This document shows positions 5,655 to 14,007 of a DNA stretch of 40,506 bases, piece after piece (position 1 is the first letter of the stretch; every line of letters begins with the position of its first letter). The notes beneath the pieces are model-generated. The model made no database searches. It worked only from the letters and a program-made list of their open reading frames with translations, and was not told the DNA's origin. Made by a program: the position numbers and the translations under genes. Source of the stretch: a virus. The stretch lies in IMG/VR virus record IMGVR_UViG_3300031227_000003, positions 1 to 40,506 of that record; one strand, written 5' to 3'.

Positions 5655-6634
5655 CCGTAATAGTATGCATAACTTGTAAGTGTTGGAATATTCATTGCAG
5701 AAGCACTTATTGTTGTTTCAAAAGCAATTCTAAATCTAAATTTAACACCTGTCCCTGCTACAGTTGCCTTAATTAAAGTTTTTTGATCACCAGTGGCATA
5801 ATTAGAACCATTGTCAGAACTATATACAATTTCACTTGACCCTATTGAACCAGCAGACATATTGCCCATAATGATACCAGCTTCTGAATTTGAACTTGCT
5901 GTTTCTGTATCAGTGACAACATCTTGAGTTCCAGTTGTATCCGTTTCAGCATAACTTACTTGTAAAATTTTTAATACACCAGTACCTCCAGTTCGATAAA
6001 ATCTTATATACCAATTTGTTGTAACTGAACTGATATCAACATCATTGTCTGTTAATGTATCATCAGTATAAACATCCATTGTTTCCCCAGCTTGATTAAT
6101 TACAACTCTGTATAAATGAGCAGTAGCAGTTCCATTACCATCAGCAATATTTATGTGAGTTGTACCATTTGAGATTGTGACTGACCAATCTGCTCCTGAA
6201 TCCCCATTTGTAGGATTAACATCAATTATAATTTCTGAATTACCACTAAATGTTTTTGCATCAAATCCTGATGCCCCACTACTAATTACAATATCTCCAG
6301 AACTACCAAGATTTAAATAACCACCAGTTTCAGTTGGTGTTCCCGTAGTATTCCATTTGGTAGCATCAATAGAAGCATCACCAAAATCATCAAATGATTC
6401 ACAAAATAAGTATCCTCCTATCGGACTTGAAAAATAAGCAGTAGTGTTACCTGTATCTATCCCCGTTGTATTCGCAAGAGCATCATACTTAAAATTACCT
6501 TGATTTGTTGTTGTAGCTCCATCAATAGCATATGCTAACATATTTCCCAAAATAAATGAATGATTAGTAATCAATTCATCCACATCTGGACTTTCTCCAT
6601 TAATTGGTTTCTTTAAAGCAAATATAACTGTCAT
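5651..6634 (-). CDS. tail-associated beta-sandwich protein, 327 aa
   Basis: The sequence is Thr/Ser/Gly/Asn-rich with no cysteine-rich or enzymatic motif. Residues about 75-225 look like a concanavalin/LamG-type jelly roll (SFDDFGDASIDATKWN at its start, WYIRFYRTGG near its end). The N-terminal 70 residues are probably the particle attachment domain and the C-terminus ends TLTSYAYYYG. A strong AGGAGG precedes the ATG. It is the most distal tail gene and a good candidate for receptor or glycan binding. Confidence 0.6.
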   Translation of the reverse strand: MTVIFALKKPINGESPDVDELITNHSFILGNMLAYAIDGATTTNQGNFKYDALANTTGIDTGNTTAYFSSPIGGYLFCESFDDFGDASIDATKWNTTGTPTETGGYLNLGSSGDIVISSGASGFDAKTFSGNSEIIIDVNPTNGDSGADWSVTISNGTTHINIADGNGTATAHLYRVVINQAGETMDVYTDDTLTDNDVDISSVTTNWYIRFYRTGGTGVLKILQVSYAETDTTGTQDVVTDTETASSNSEAGIIMGNMSAGSIGSSEIVYSSDNGSNYATGDQKTLIKATVAGTGVKFRFRIAFETTISASAMNIPTLTSYAYYYG

Positions 6635-6646
6635 ATTTTATTCCTC

Positions 6647-7567
6647 CTAGTTAAGTCGATCTTGTATCACAAATGTGAATTTATCAGTTGAACTTTTCGA
6701 TTCAGATGTATACACATCTTCACCGCTCATCTTCCGAGCAGTATCAGTATTAAAATCACCAATTGAATCTAAATCAAATCCATTAGCTTCTGTTGTGATT
6801 AATTCTCCTCGCATCTCAGCAATGAAAGTTGATTCATTAATGAAGGGATATGTACCTGATACCCAATTTTTTAATGTATCATCCTCTCCCCATTGACGAA
6901 GTAAATCATAAATTACCTCCCCACTTGCCAAAGTATCAGTGGCATTAGCTTTAGTTATCTCAATAGTAAAATCATTAATTGGTGACCCAACAGTTCCAAC
7001 TGAACCTGATGAATTTAATTGAGTACCTGAACTTAACCAATTCCACCCAACTTTAAGTTGAGATTTAGTTCTTTGCCAATAATAATAATCAGTTGCAGTT
7101 CCACTACCTAACCTAATCTCAACTGCAGTTCCAGTTGATAATTTTGCATAAGTAGTAGCATCTTTAATATAAATCCAACAAGCTGTTTCTTTGGTTCCAG
7201 AGGCATTGTTAGATAATGTTGTCAAGAACCAACTTGCAGTTCCACTTGATGTTCCTGAAGCAATAAGATTTTGGGAAGTAGCATCATTTGTACCAGCCCC
7301 TTCTTTATAAGTGGTGGTGTTACTTGTTGAAACTGTACCACTATTTGAAGCTGACATATTAACATCACCATCATCAAGAACTGTCCCATTACTTATTGGA
7401 ATGGTATTATCCAAATCAGTATCTGCAATGTTTGGAGCATCTGAATCTATCCCCACTTTAAATTGAGTTGGTATAGTATAGTCAGGTGTTGCCTTGTATG
7501 CTCTATTAATGATTATTTGTTTCCCTTGATTTGTTATTATTGATCCTACAGTTGATATTTTAATCAC
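6647..7567 (-). CDS. tail-tip or baseplate protein, 306 aa
   Basis: It starts with GTG overlapping the upstream stop (GTGA). The N-terminus (TVGSIITNQGKQIIINRAYK) resembles phage tail-tip proteins that begin with a short particle-binding motif. The middle (residues about 80-220) is a Thr/Ser/Gly-rich sandwich with WIYIKDATTYAKL. The C-terminus ends SSTDKFTFVIQDRLN. No exact family is recognised; position between the hub and the fibre supports a structural tail role. Confidence 0.55.
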   Translation of the reverse strand: MIKISTVGSIITNQGKQIIINRAYKATPDYTIPTQFKVGIDSDAPNIADTDLDNTIPISNGTVLDDGDVNMSASNSGTVSTSNTTTYKEGAGTNDATSQNLIASGTSSGTASWFLTTLSNNASGTKETACWIYIKDATTYAKLSTGTAVEIRLGSGTATDYYYWQRTKSQLKVGWNWLSSGTQLNSSGSVGTVGSPINDFTIEITKANATDTLASGEVIYDLLRQWGEDDTLKNWVSGTYPFINESTFIAEMRGELITTEANGFDLDSIGDFNTDTARKMSGEDVYTSESKSSTDKFTFVIQDRLN

Positions 7568-9444
7568 CCCTCTATTAATGTCATTGTTATTGCTGGAGAA
7601 GTTACTTCCCCATATGAATTGACAGTATTTTGAATTGTACCACTTGAAGTTCCAGATTCTGTAATTCTTAAATAAGTTGATGTGCCACTATCACTTACGC
7701 TTGTTAAAGTATTATTAGTTAATCTTTCCCAATTTGTTTTCCCATCATTACTTGCATCAATGTTAAATGTTCCAGATGTTGTTCCTAATACAACTTTCCA
7801 TTGATTAATCTCAGTTCCAATATCAATTGCACTTGTTTGAAATACTGAACCTGTTGAAAATGAAATGTTAGTAGTTGATGGTGAAGTTCCACTTGTAGTT
7901 GCCACTGCATCTGTACTACCTGAATCAAAAAATTCATCATCTCTCAAATCTTCATAATAAGTCATGTCACCTTGAATTAACTTCTGTGTCGTTGCAGTAT
8001 CAAATTGAGTTCCATCTCCACCCCAGACACCACCATCAGCAGTAATTTGAGTATAACTTCTATATCCACCTGGTAAATCTCCCCATACCCATCCAGCTGA
8101 GGATAATACTGCTTTTAATAATTTAGCAAATCTTCTACGAGGTTTGTAATTTCTATAAAAAGATAATATTTGAGTAATTAAATCACCTTGTGTTTCATTC
8201 CTTCTTTCCAATCTTTCAATCCTTTTCCTAAAAGCATTTATTAAAATATAATCATCATATATTGGTTCATCATCAACATCAATCTTGTCAATTATTTCTG
8301 GATAATTGTAAACATATCTTCTAATATTAACAATTCTATTTTCATCATTTACGGTATCTATAATTTTTACTTGTTGTCCTGCCTTGCCACCATAAATGTT
8401 GTAAATACTAACTGCTTGTGCAGTCACAGTTGGATTTGGAAATTTAGTAAGAATTTCATCAATTTTTGATTCTGCATCAACTGTTGTTTGAATTGTATCA
8501 ATGGCTTTGTGAATAGCATGGACCCCATAAGTAGAAATACTTTCTGGGTTCTTTTTCCTAACTTTGATTGGTCGCAAGAAAGAATACGAAACTGTCCCTG
8601 AAGAACTTGTTGTTGATGCAAAATTAATTATTTTATTCTCTTTATCTACTGAATAATCAAATTCTGAATCTTGGTCAGTAACACCTCCTGTTAATAATAT
8701 ATTATCTCCAAATACTTTTACTGATTCAGGTTTGTTTGATAATGTTAATGTATCTACTCCATTTGCATAAACCTCATCAGTTTCTATTTCCTGTAAATCT
8801 CCAGTAAGTGTAATATCATTTGAGATTTTAGTATAATCATAACTCCATTGAGGTACTGAAATAAGATTTACCCCCACTTGTAAAGTAGTCTCAAAGGTTT
8901 CAAATCCACGAGAACGAAATTGCACAGTATCTGTTTCTGGATCATAATAAATCCAATAATCAATTAAGTCAGCTAATTCTTGTAAGTGATCAAGAATATT
9001 GTCAGAACGAATAATATATTTATCAATCTTTGTCGCTGATCCACTATCTTCAACATTAGGAGTTAATCCCCCTCGGATAATTAAATCAGAAGCAATCGCA
9101 CTAACAACACCAGCTTCAGTATCAATATTCTGATCATAAGAAATTGTTATTGTTTGTCTTGATAGTAACCACAATTTATCAAGTGCAGTAACTCTGATAT
9201 TATATCCCTGTGCCTTAGTTATTTTACTGATGTTTCCTTTAAATATAATATAATCTGTTGGGGTATTTGTTCCCCTTGTAATAATTATTTCTTGATCTTC
9301 TTGTAACTTAATGATATTAATAATACTATTAGTGAAAATGATATTAGCAGGAGTTATATCAGCTACAGTGTCTACTACTTGATAATTTATTACATAACTT
9401 GTAATATCTGTCCCATCTACTGTTACTTTGGTTTGAAATGTCAT
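7564..9444 (-). CDS. tail hub/baseplate protein with C-terminal carbohydrate-binding-like domain, 626 aa
   Basis: Residues 1-90 (VDGTDITSYVINYQ... GNISKITKAQGYNIRVTALD) and residues 100-400 resemble the gp27/late-control-D tail hub fold that ends the tail tube. A basic joint at about 405-450 (FRKRIERLERRNE) leads to a Ser/Thr-rich C-terminal sandwich (residues about 510-626: GSTDAVATTSGTSPSTTNIS, WKVVLGTTSGTFNIDASNDG) like discoidin-type domains on phage fibres. It probably closes the tail and starts the host contact. The family call rests on overall pattern and gene order. Confidence 0.6.
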   Translation of the reverse strand: MTFQTKVTVDGTDITSYVINYQVVDTVADITPANIIFTNSIINIIKLQEDQEIIITRGTNTPTDYIIFKGNISKITKAQGYNIRVTALDKLWLLSRQTITISYDQNIDTEAGVVSAIASDLIIRGGLTPNVEDSGSATKIDKYIIRSDNILDHLQELADLIDYWIYYDPETDTVQFRSRGFETFETTLQVGVNLISVPQWSYDYTKISNDITLTGDLQEIETDEVYANGVDTLTLSNKPESVKVFGDNILLTGGVTDQDSEFDYSVDKENKIINFASTTSSSGTVSYSFLRPIKVRKKNPESISTYGVHAIHKAIDTIQTTVDAESKIDEILTKFPNPTVTAQAVSIYNIYGGKAGQQVKIIDTVNDENRIVNIRRYVYNYPEIIDKIDVDDEPIYDDYILINAFRKRIERLERRNETQGDLITQILSFYRNYKPRRRFAKLLKAVLSSAGWVWGDLPGGYRSYTQITADGGVWGGDGTQFDTATTQKLIQGDMTYYEDLRDDEFFDSGSTDAVATTSGTSPSTTNISFSTGSVFQTSAIDIGTEINQWKVVLGTTSGTFNIDASNDGKTNWERLTNNTLTSVSDSGTSTYLRITESGTSSGTIQNTVNSYGEVTSPAITMTLIEG

Positions 9445-9839
9445 TATCCTGAAGTAATCGTTTCATCGTAAAATTGTAATGTCCACCCAATAATATTAGT
9501 ATTTGGAGAAGTATTATGTGTAAAATTGTTTATTTTTACTGTATACTTTTTATTAATACCACTAGTGTAATTAATTTCAGACTGAGGTGCTTCCATCTGA
9601 TCTTCTATGTTTTCAACAAACGTTTTCATTTCAGATGCTGTACCTCTAAATTGTCCAGCAATTTGTATAACTTTAAATATTGCTCGTAAACCTATATTTT
9701 CAGTTATACTAGATAATGGTATTCCAAAATGGAATAATTGTGCATCTATATTAAGCGATTCTGAATTAATTAAATTTGCATCTGAATTAAATAATGAACC
9801 AGATGTAAATCCTTGTCCTAGTAGTTGTGGTTTTACCAT
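9444..9839 (-). CDS. small tail protein after the tape measure, 131 aa
   Basis: Position between the tape-measure candidate and the hub is where distal tail or tube-initiator proteins (SPP1 gp19.1-like, LysM-less gp53-like) are encoded. The sequence NITENIGLRAIFKVIQIAGQFRGTASEMKTF followed by a beta-rich end (KKYTVKINNFTHN...GWTLQFYDET) is consistent with a small tail-tip protein. Start and stop are tightly coupled to both neighbours. Confidence 0.5.
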   Translation of the reverse strand: MVKPQLLGQGFTSGSLFNSDANLINSESLNIDAQLFHFGIPLSSITENIGLRAIFKVIQIAGQFRGTASEMKTFVENIEDQMEAPQSEINYTSGINKKYTVKINNFTHNTSPNTNIIGWTLQFYDETITSG

Positions 9840-9840
9840 T

Positions 9841-10743
9841 TTATATGAAACTTCTCCCAGTTACGTTGGCCCAAGTTATGCTACTTTCTGGCATCACAGG
9901 CATCGTTGGGTCAAATACAGTTCCTGCCAATGGATTGATTTGGGAAAAACCACCAGCTGAGCTTTGACTGTTTGCTGCGTGAACAGCATCAGGAAATGCT
10001 GTACTCATTTGTCCAGTTGTTGTTGTAGCTACAAATTCACTTGGAGTATGAAGAGTTGGAGTAATTCCTCCCACATTACCTCCAGTTACAAAATTCATTA
10101 TATCTATTATTGCATTAGGGATTGATTTTATTGCATTAGTTGCTATAGCTACTCCATCTCCAAATAAATTCATTAAAGTTGTATCTTCACCAAACGTATC
10201 AATAAGATTGCCGAATGAATCTCTTAATTCAATAGTTCCATCATCCAATTCAACTAATCCATCAGCAGCATCTAATCCTTTTTCTTTTAATTCTTTCATT
10301 GCTCGTTCTCTTCTTATTTCTGGAGGTCTCTTATACCCTGGACCTTCATCCCCCGGTATTACTGCTACCCCTGCTAATAATCCTCCAATACCTAAAAATC
10401 TTAAAAAACCCATTAATCCCATTCCTGCAGAAGCACCACCGGCAGCTCCTGCCGCACCCGCTGCCCCTGCTGCCCCTGCCCCTGCTGCCCCTGCCCCTGC
10501 TGCCCCTGCTGCCCCAACTGCTCCTACTCCAACAGCTGCCCCCACTGCCGTAGTCACAACATCAACAATTACATCCCCAAACTTACCCTTTAGAAATTTA
10601 GCAGTAAGACTTGTCGCCCTCATACTTTTTAACTGTTCTAAACGAAATGAACGTTGTTCAGAATTTGAAAAAGGGCTTCCACTACTCCCTTTGCCATTTC
10701 CAGTAACTAATTCAAGTTTTGCTTTTATAGTTGGTGTAGCCAT
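9841..10743 (-). CDS. short tape-measure protein candidate with Gly-Ala zipper, 300 aa
   Basis: It follows the two chaperone-like genes and precedes the tail-tip genes, the fixed place of the tape measure. At 300 residues it is short for the family, implying a short tail of roughly 45 nm by the usual 0.15 nm per residue rule. Residues about 60-110 are an alternating Ala/Gly run (GAAGAAGAGAAGAG type) running into GLMGFLRFLGIGGLLAGVAV, a glycine-zipper membrane segment suited to DNA ejection. The rest is mixed, with an N-terminal basic helix (RLEQLKSMRATSLTAKFLKG). The tract makes a GC-rich island in AT-rich DNA. Confidence 0.6.
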   Translation of the reverse strand: MATPTIKAKLELVTGNGKGSSGSPFSNSEQRSFRLEQLKSMRATSLTAKFLKGKFGDVIVDVVTTAVGAAVGVGAVGAAGAAGAGAAGAGAAGAAGAAGAAGGASAGMGLMGFLRFLGIGGLLAGVAVIPGDEGPGYKRPPEIRRERAMKELKEKGLDAADGLVELDDGTIELRDSFGNLIDTFGEDTTLMNLFGDGVAIATNAIKSIPNAIIDIMNFVTGGNVGGITPTLHTPSEFVATTTTGQMSTAFPDAVHAANSQSSAGGFSQINPLAGTVFDPTMPVMPESSITWANVTGRSFI

Positions 10744-10937
10744 TATTTGTTTTGCCTTTTCATTTCTTCAAACTTCTTTTTTCGTTTTCGCTTCGCCAAT
10801 ACTAAAAATAAATAATGCATTATATTTGTTGGCATGTTTTGAATTTCGTCGTTATTAAATCCAAAAGTATTTTTTAATATTTGTTCTGTTTTGATATTAT
10901 CCTCAGCTTCTTTAATTGGATTTACTAGGGCTAACAT
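10743..10937 (-). CDS. tail assembly chaperone, second frame, 64 aa
   Basis: It overlaps the end of the preceding chaperone gene by 26 nt in another frame, the layout of tail chaperone pairs made by ribosomal frameshifting (lambda G/GT). The shift needed here would be +1 (or -2) around GAAAAAGATG; alternatively the ATG at 10937 is used directly, after GGAG. The protein ends strongly basic (AKRKRKKKFEEMKRQNK). Function inferred from position before the tape measure. Confidence 0.6.
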   Translation of the reverse strand: MLALVNPIKEAEDNIKTEQILKNTFGFNNDEIQNMPTNIMHYLFLVLAKRKRKKKFEEMKRQNK

Positions 10938-11223
10938 CTTTTTCAGTCTCCAATATGATTAAATTACTAGCTAAAATATATCGGTCTTCTTCAGTCAATT
11001 TATCCAAGTTATCCATAGTAACTTCAAATGGTGCTTTTGTAATAGAAGCTAATATCTTCAAATCATCCATTAAATCAATACTACGAAATTGTTGAATATT
11101 TCCCTTATACTCTTTCAAAACAATACATTCTTCTCTTGCTTTCTTAATCTCTTTCCAAAGTAAGGTCTTCTGAACAACCTCAACCTCTTGACCTTCCCAT
11201 TTAATTTTTACTGATTTTTCCAT
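10912..11223 (-). CDS. tail assembly chaperone, first frame, 103 aa
   Basis: The protein begins with a beta hairpin (SVKIKWEGQEVEVVQKTL) and continues in helices, as tail chaperones often do. It lies directly after the tail tube gene and overlaps the second chaperone frame. It is expected to coat and solubilise the tape-measure protein during tail assembly. The ATG follows AGGTGATAAG. Confidence 0.65.
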   Translation of the reverse strand: MEKSVKIKWEGQEVEVVQKTLLWKEIKKAREECIVLKEYKGNIQQFRSIDLMDDLKILASITKAPFEVTMDNLDKLTEEDRYILASNLIILETEKDVSPSKSN

Positions 11224-11231
11224 CTTATCAC

Positions 11232-12239
11232 CTATTCATCATACCATTTCAATGGAACATTATCCCCATCTTCTTCCTTTCCAGCAAGACTATTCCCATT
11301 TATTGTAATGGAAACCACTCCTCCTTCTAAACTTGGACTTTCTGCCCAATCGTTAATGTAACTATCTTGTAATTGAACTATTGCAGTTTTACCAGTGCCA
11401 TTTCCATCTTTGATAGTTATGATTAAATCTCGTCCATTAGTAGTTCCACTTGTTAATGCGTGGTCGGTTGTTCCTAAGAACTCGTTCATCATTTCATCAC
11501 TTGAAATTATTCCTGCACCATTATCATAATGTTTGTTTGCAGTTAATGTCCAGTTGTATCTTCGAACTCCTTTAGTTGGTTGTTTAACAAATCTATCAAA
11601 TACTTCCCTTGGATAATTTGAAGGATAAGTATTACCTACACTAAACTGAGTACAACTAAATTCTTCACTATTCCAACTTACAGAACCACTTGTAAAAGTA
11701 AATGTACTTCTTCCATCTGGTGTATATCCAGTTAAGGTTGTTCCTACCTTTACATCTCTTGCAGTAAAGTCTGAACTTAATTGAAGTTCTGCACCCTGTT
11801 CACCTGATAAATTCCAACCATTAAATGAAGCTCCACCTAAAGTATAAACCTTATTATTGCTTAATGATTTTGAACCTAATTCAAATGTTGCAGTTCTGAT
11901 GAATGTTCCTGAGTAACCAATGTTATCACCTGAAACTAATTTGTATGGATCTGCTGAAGTTCCTGCCCCATCAACTGAACCTGAAATGAATGTTAAGAAA
12001 TGAAATTCAGTTGGTTTAACTGTGATACTTCCGCTAACATCAAAGTTTCCATTACGAACAGACGTTGCATTTGCTCCTTCACCAACACCTTGTGAAACTA
12101 TAATATTATTTTTGAATGTATAACTCACATTTTGTAATTTACTAACCGTATTTATTGCAACTGGAGTACCAGTTCCATAAGTTGATTCTACACCATAAAT
12201 CATGTAAGTATCTTTTCCGTCTCGATATTCTCGTGTCAT
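11232..12239 (-). CDS. major tail tube protein, 335 aa
   Basis: The beta-rich sequence (VESTYGTGTPVAINTVSKLQ near the start, NGNFDVSGSITVKPTEFHFL near residues 65-85, STFTFTSGSVSWNSEEFSC near 180) fits the tail tube fold, whose subunits stack as hexamers to form the tube. The N-terminal E-x-x-x-G-T pattern is typical of tube proteins. It lies between tail terminator and chaperone genes as expected. It is longer than many tube proteins and may include a surface domain. Confidence 0.7.
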   Translation of the reverse strand: MTREYRDGKDTYMIYGVESTYGTGTPVAINTVSKLQNVSYTFKNNIIVSQGVGEGANATSVRNGNFDVSGSITVKPTEFHFLTFISGSVDGAGTSADPYKLVSGDNIGYSGTFIRTATFELGSKSLSNNKVYTLGGASFNGWNLSGEQGAELQLSSDFTARDVKVGTTLTGYTPDGRSTFTFTSGSVSWNSEEFSCTQFSVGNTYPSNYPREVFDRFVKQPTKGVRRYNWTLTANKHYDNGAGIISSDEMMNEFLGTTDHALTSGTTNGRDLIITIKDGNGTGKTAIVQLQDSYINDWAESPSLEGGVVSITINGNSLAGKEEDGDNVPLKWYDE

Positions 12240-12337
12240 TATATGTCCCTCACTAAATATTTAATTAAAACATTATTAATTTCTATATCTTGTTCCGCAG
12301 ACCAAGATTTACCTTTTACTTTAACATACTTCTTCAT
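12239..12337 (-). CDS. hypothetical microprotein, 32 aa
   Basis: The start overlaps the upstream stop by ATGA and its stop overlaps the tail tube start by TAATG, so it is squeezed into one coupled chain. It begins KKYVKVKGKSWSAEQDIEIN. It is too short for a family call and may chiefly maintain coupling between the tail terminator and the tube. Confidence 0.5.
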   Translation of the reverse strand: MKKYVKVKGKSWSAEQDIEINNVLIKYLVRDI

Positions 12338-13083
12338 ATTCCTTCACCTGCATTATAAGCTCTAAATTGATATTCAACAGTTTGTCTGAATATCCCTAAA
12401 TCTTCATCAAAAGGAATTGGAGTGTTAGAAATTTTCAATGGATAAAGTAACCCATTAATAGTTGTATCACTTCGCCAATTATTCTTAATCGCCTTAACTA
12501 TCTTACGAGCAAGATATTGACATAATTTCTTCCCTTCTAATGTTGTAACTGAAGTTGATGTGATTGCTTCTGTATCATCACTAGCTACATCAGTTGAATC
12601 AAAATTAAGATCACCAGTTGAAAATGCCCATTGAACTGTCCCTGAACCTAATGTTGCAGGAGTACCAAAATCAGAAATTGTTGATACTTTAGCTACAGTT
12701 GAATAACCAGACCCAGCATGTTTAATATTAGTTACAGTACTTGGCACGTCAGTAAATGTTAATCTTGAAGTATTAATTGTTGAAGCCATTGTCCCCATTG
12801 CTTCATCAGTAGTAGTCACATCATAAGTTAATCCTTTCTTCGCAACAATATCAATTTGAAAATTAATTGTTTCCCAACTATCATCATCATACATACCTAG
12901 GTAATCACCAGATTCATCAATGATAGTAATACCTACTCTTGGAAAATCAGAATCACCTATGTTATCAATTCTTGGAAAGTCTGGAAATATAAATGCATTT
13001 GAACGAGATGAATTGACATCGGTAATATTAGATCTAAGAAAATTTGTAAGTACACGATCTGGTTCTATTTTAGCTTTTGTCAT
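12334..13083 (-). CDS. tail terminator/neck protein, 249 aa
   Basis: It is placed between the gp10-like neck gene and the tail tube, where tail terminators (lambda gpU, SPP1 gp17) are found. The start PDRVLTNFLRSNITDVNSS and IGDSDFPRVGITIIDESGDY, then NFQIDIVAKKG and a C-terminal TVEYQFRAYN, fit an alpha/beta terminator fold. The middle (residues about 95-190) holds a Thr/Ser-rich insertion. It is the first gene after a late promoter copy and has a GTGAGGTGAC ribosome site. Confidence 0.55.
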   Translation of the reverse strand: MTKAKIEPDRVLTNFLRSNITDVNSSRSNAFIFPDFPRIDNIGDSDFPRVGITIIDESGDYLGMYDDDSWETINFQIDIVAKKGLTYDVTTTDEAMGTMASTINTSRLTFTDVPSTVTNIKHAGSGYSTVAKVSTISDFGTPATLGSGTVQWAFSTGDLNFDSTDVASDDTEAITSTSVTTLEGKKLCQYLARKIVKAIKNNWRSDTTINGLLYPLKISNTPIPFDEDLGIFRQTVEYQFRAYNAGEGI

Positions 13084-13105
13084 TAGTCACCTCACTCGGT
13101 AATTT

Positions 13106-13127
13106 TTGAAATATCAATCTATTTCAA
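13106..13127 (-). promoter_or_regulatory. perfect 8-bp hairpin at the predicted transcript start
   Basis: TTGAAATA (13106-13113) and TATTTCAA (13120-13127) are perfect inverted repeats with a 6-nt spacer. They lie about 25 nt downstream of the late TATA-like element at 13147-13156, so they could form an operator or the very 5' end of the mRNA for the tail terminator gene. Confidence 0.45.
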
Positions 13128-13139
13128 TATTATAAATGA

Positions 13140-13162
13140 ATTAAGGTATTTAAATAATATTA
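13140..13162 (-). promoter_or_regulatory. late promoter element, copy 1
   Basis: Reading leftwards, the sequence is a TATTTAAATA box followed by CCTTAAT and preceded by AATATTA. The same 20-plus bases recur at 24084-24107 and 27560-27586. Each copy overlaps the stop codon of the gene before it and lies 40-80 nt before a gene start, here the tail terminator at 13083. The box itself is palindromic, so the direction is inferred from gene context. Confidence 0.65.
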
Positions 13163-13588
13163 TTTAGAAGCTGATTTAACTGCCTTATTAATAATCTGAG
13201 CCATCTTATTTTGATTCCATAATACTTTACGAAAAAATCCGAATGGTTGAACACCCTTTGGTAATTTACTTGCTGCCTTCCTACTAATATTCTTCTTCTT
13301 AGGATCAGGAGTTGAAGGGAAAGAATCTTTACCATATTGGTCAAAGTAAGCAAATGAACCATACTCTAAGTAAGGAGCATGTTTTGCAGTATTCCCAATA
13401 ACTAAATTGTTACCTTCAACATCAACAGTTAAACTTCCTCGCAATTCACCAGTATCAACTAACCGCATGTTATCAATTTGTTTCCTGATTTCATTCTCAG
13501 CTTGAAAACCTATTGCGTAAAGTAACTTAGAAGAAAACTCTTTCCAATTTGTAATTTCATACTTCTGTCCATTATGGTTGATGATCAT
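13160..13588 (-). CDS. HK97 gp10-like neck/tail-completion protein, 142 aa
   Basis: The hallmark of the gp10 family is clear: MRLVDTGELRGSLTVDVEGN (residues about 41-60) then AKHAPYLEYG (near 68-77). The C-terminal part is basic. Members join the head-tail connector to the tail. It overlaps the upstream head-closure gene by ATGA-type coupling, and its stop lies in the late promoter copy. Confidence 0.75.
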   Translation of the reverse strand: MIINHNGQKYEITNWKEFSSKLLYAIGFQAENEIRKQIDNMRLVDTGELRGSLTVDVEGNNLVIGNTAKHAPYLEYGSFAYFDQYGKDSFPSTPDPKKKNISRKAASKLPKGVQPFGFFRKVLWNQNKMAQIINKAVKSASK

Positions 13589-14007
13589 TTTCCTGTATCA
13601 TCACTTTCAATCAATCTCTTACAACGATAAGAATAGTGAGTTACAAAACCACCCAGTTCAGGAGATTCAACAGCTGAATTAATTTCCCATTTAGAATTGG
13701 TAGAAGTATCTTCAATAATATCTTCAGGAACAGGTAATGTACTTAATGCATTTGGTTCAATGTAAAGAATAGCATCACCCACTTCAACCATTCCAGTAGT
13801 TATGAATCGATGATCTAAATCTAATCCAAATTGTATGTCACCAATGAAAGTTTCACTCGCAGTACTTCTAGCTGATAATTGTCCGAAATCATCAAGAGTT
13901 TCAGTTACTCGAGTTATAGTTAAAGTTCTACCAAGGATGTTTTTAATAGCCTCTTTTGTTATTCTTCTACTGAATTTAGCATCTTTACTTACTTTTGTTT
14001 TGACCAT
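13585..14007 (-). CDS. head-closure (stopper) protein, 140 aa
   Basis: The sequence LGRTLTITRVTETLDDFGQLS...FIGDIQFG, then DAILYIEP...DIIEDTSTNSKWEINSAVESPELGGFVTHYSYRCKR, is the beta-barrel pattern of SPP1 gp16-like closure proteins, which seal DNA in the head. Its start lies inside the last 19 bases of the inserted HNH gene and has no ribosome site, so translation may depend on coupling with that gene. Confidence 0.65.
   Translation of the reverse strand: MVKTKVSKDAKFSRRITKEAIKNILGRTLTITRVTETLDDFGQLSARSTASETFIGDIQFGLDLDHRFITTGMVEVGDAILYIEPNALSTLPVPEDIIEDTSTNSKWEINSAVESPELGGFVTHYSYRCKRLIESDDTGK

Noticed and set aside
10208-10858. 216-codon open frame on the + strand
   Set aside because: It is antisense to the tape-measure candidate. 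Its Pro/Ala run is the complement of the Gly/Ala tract, and it has no ribosome site.
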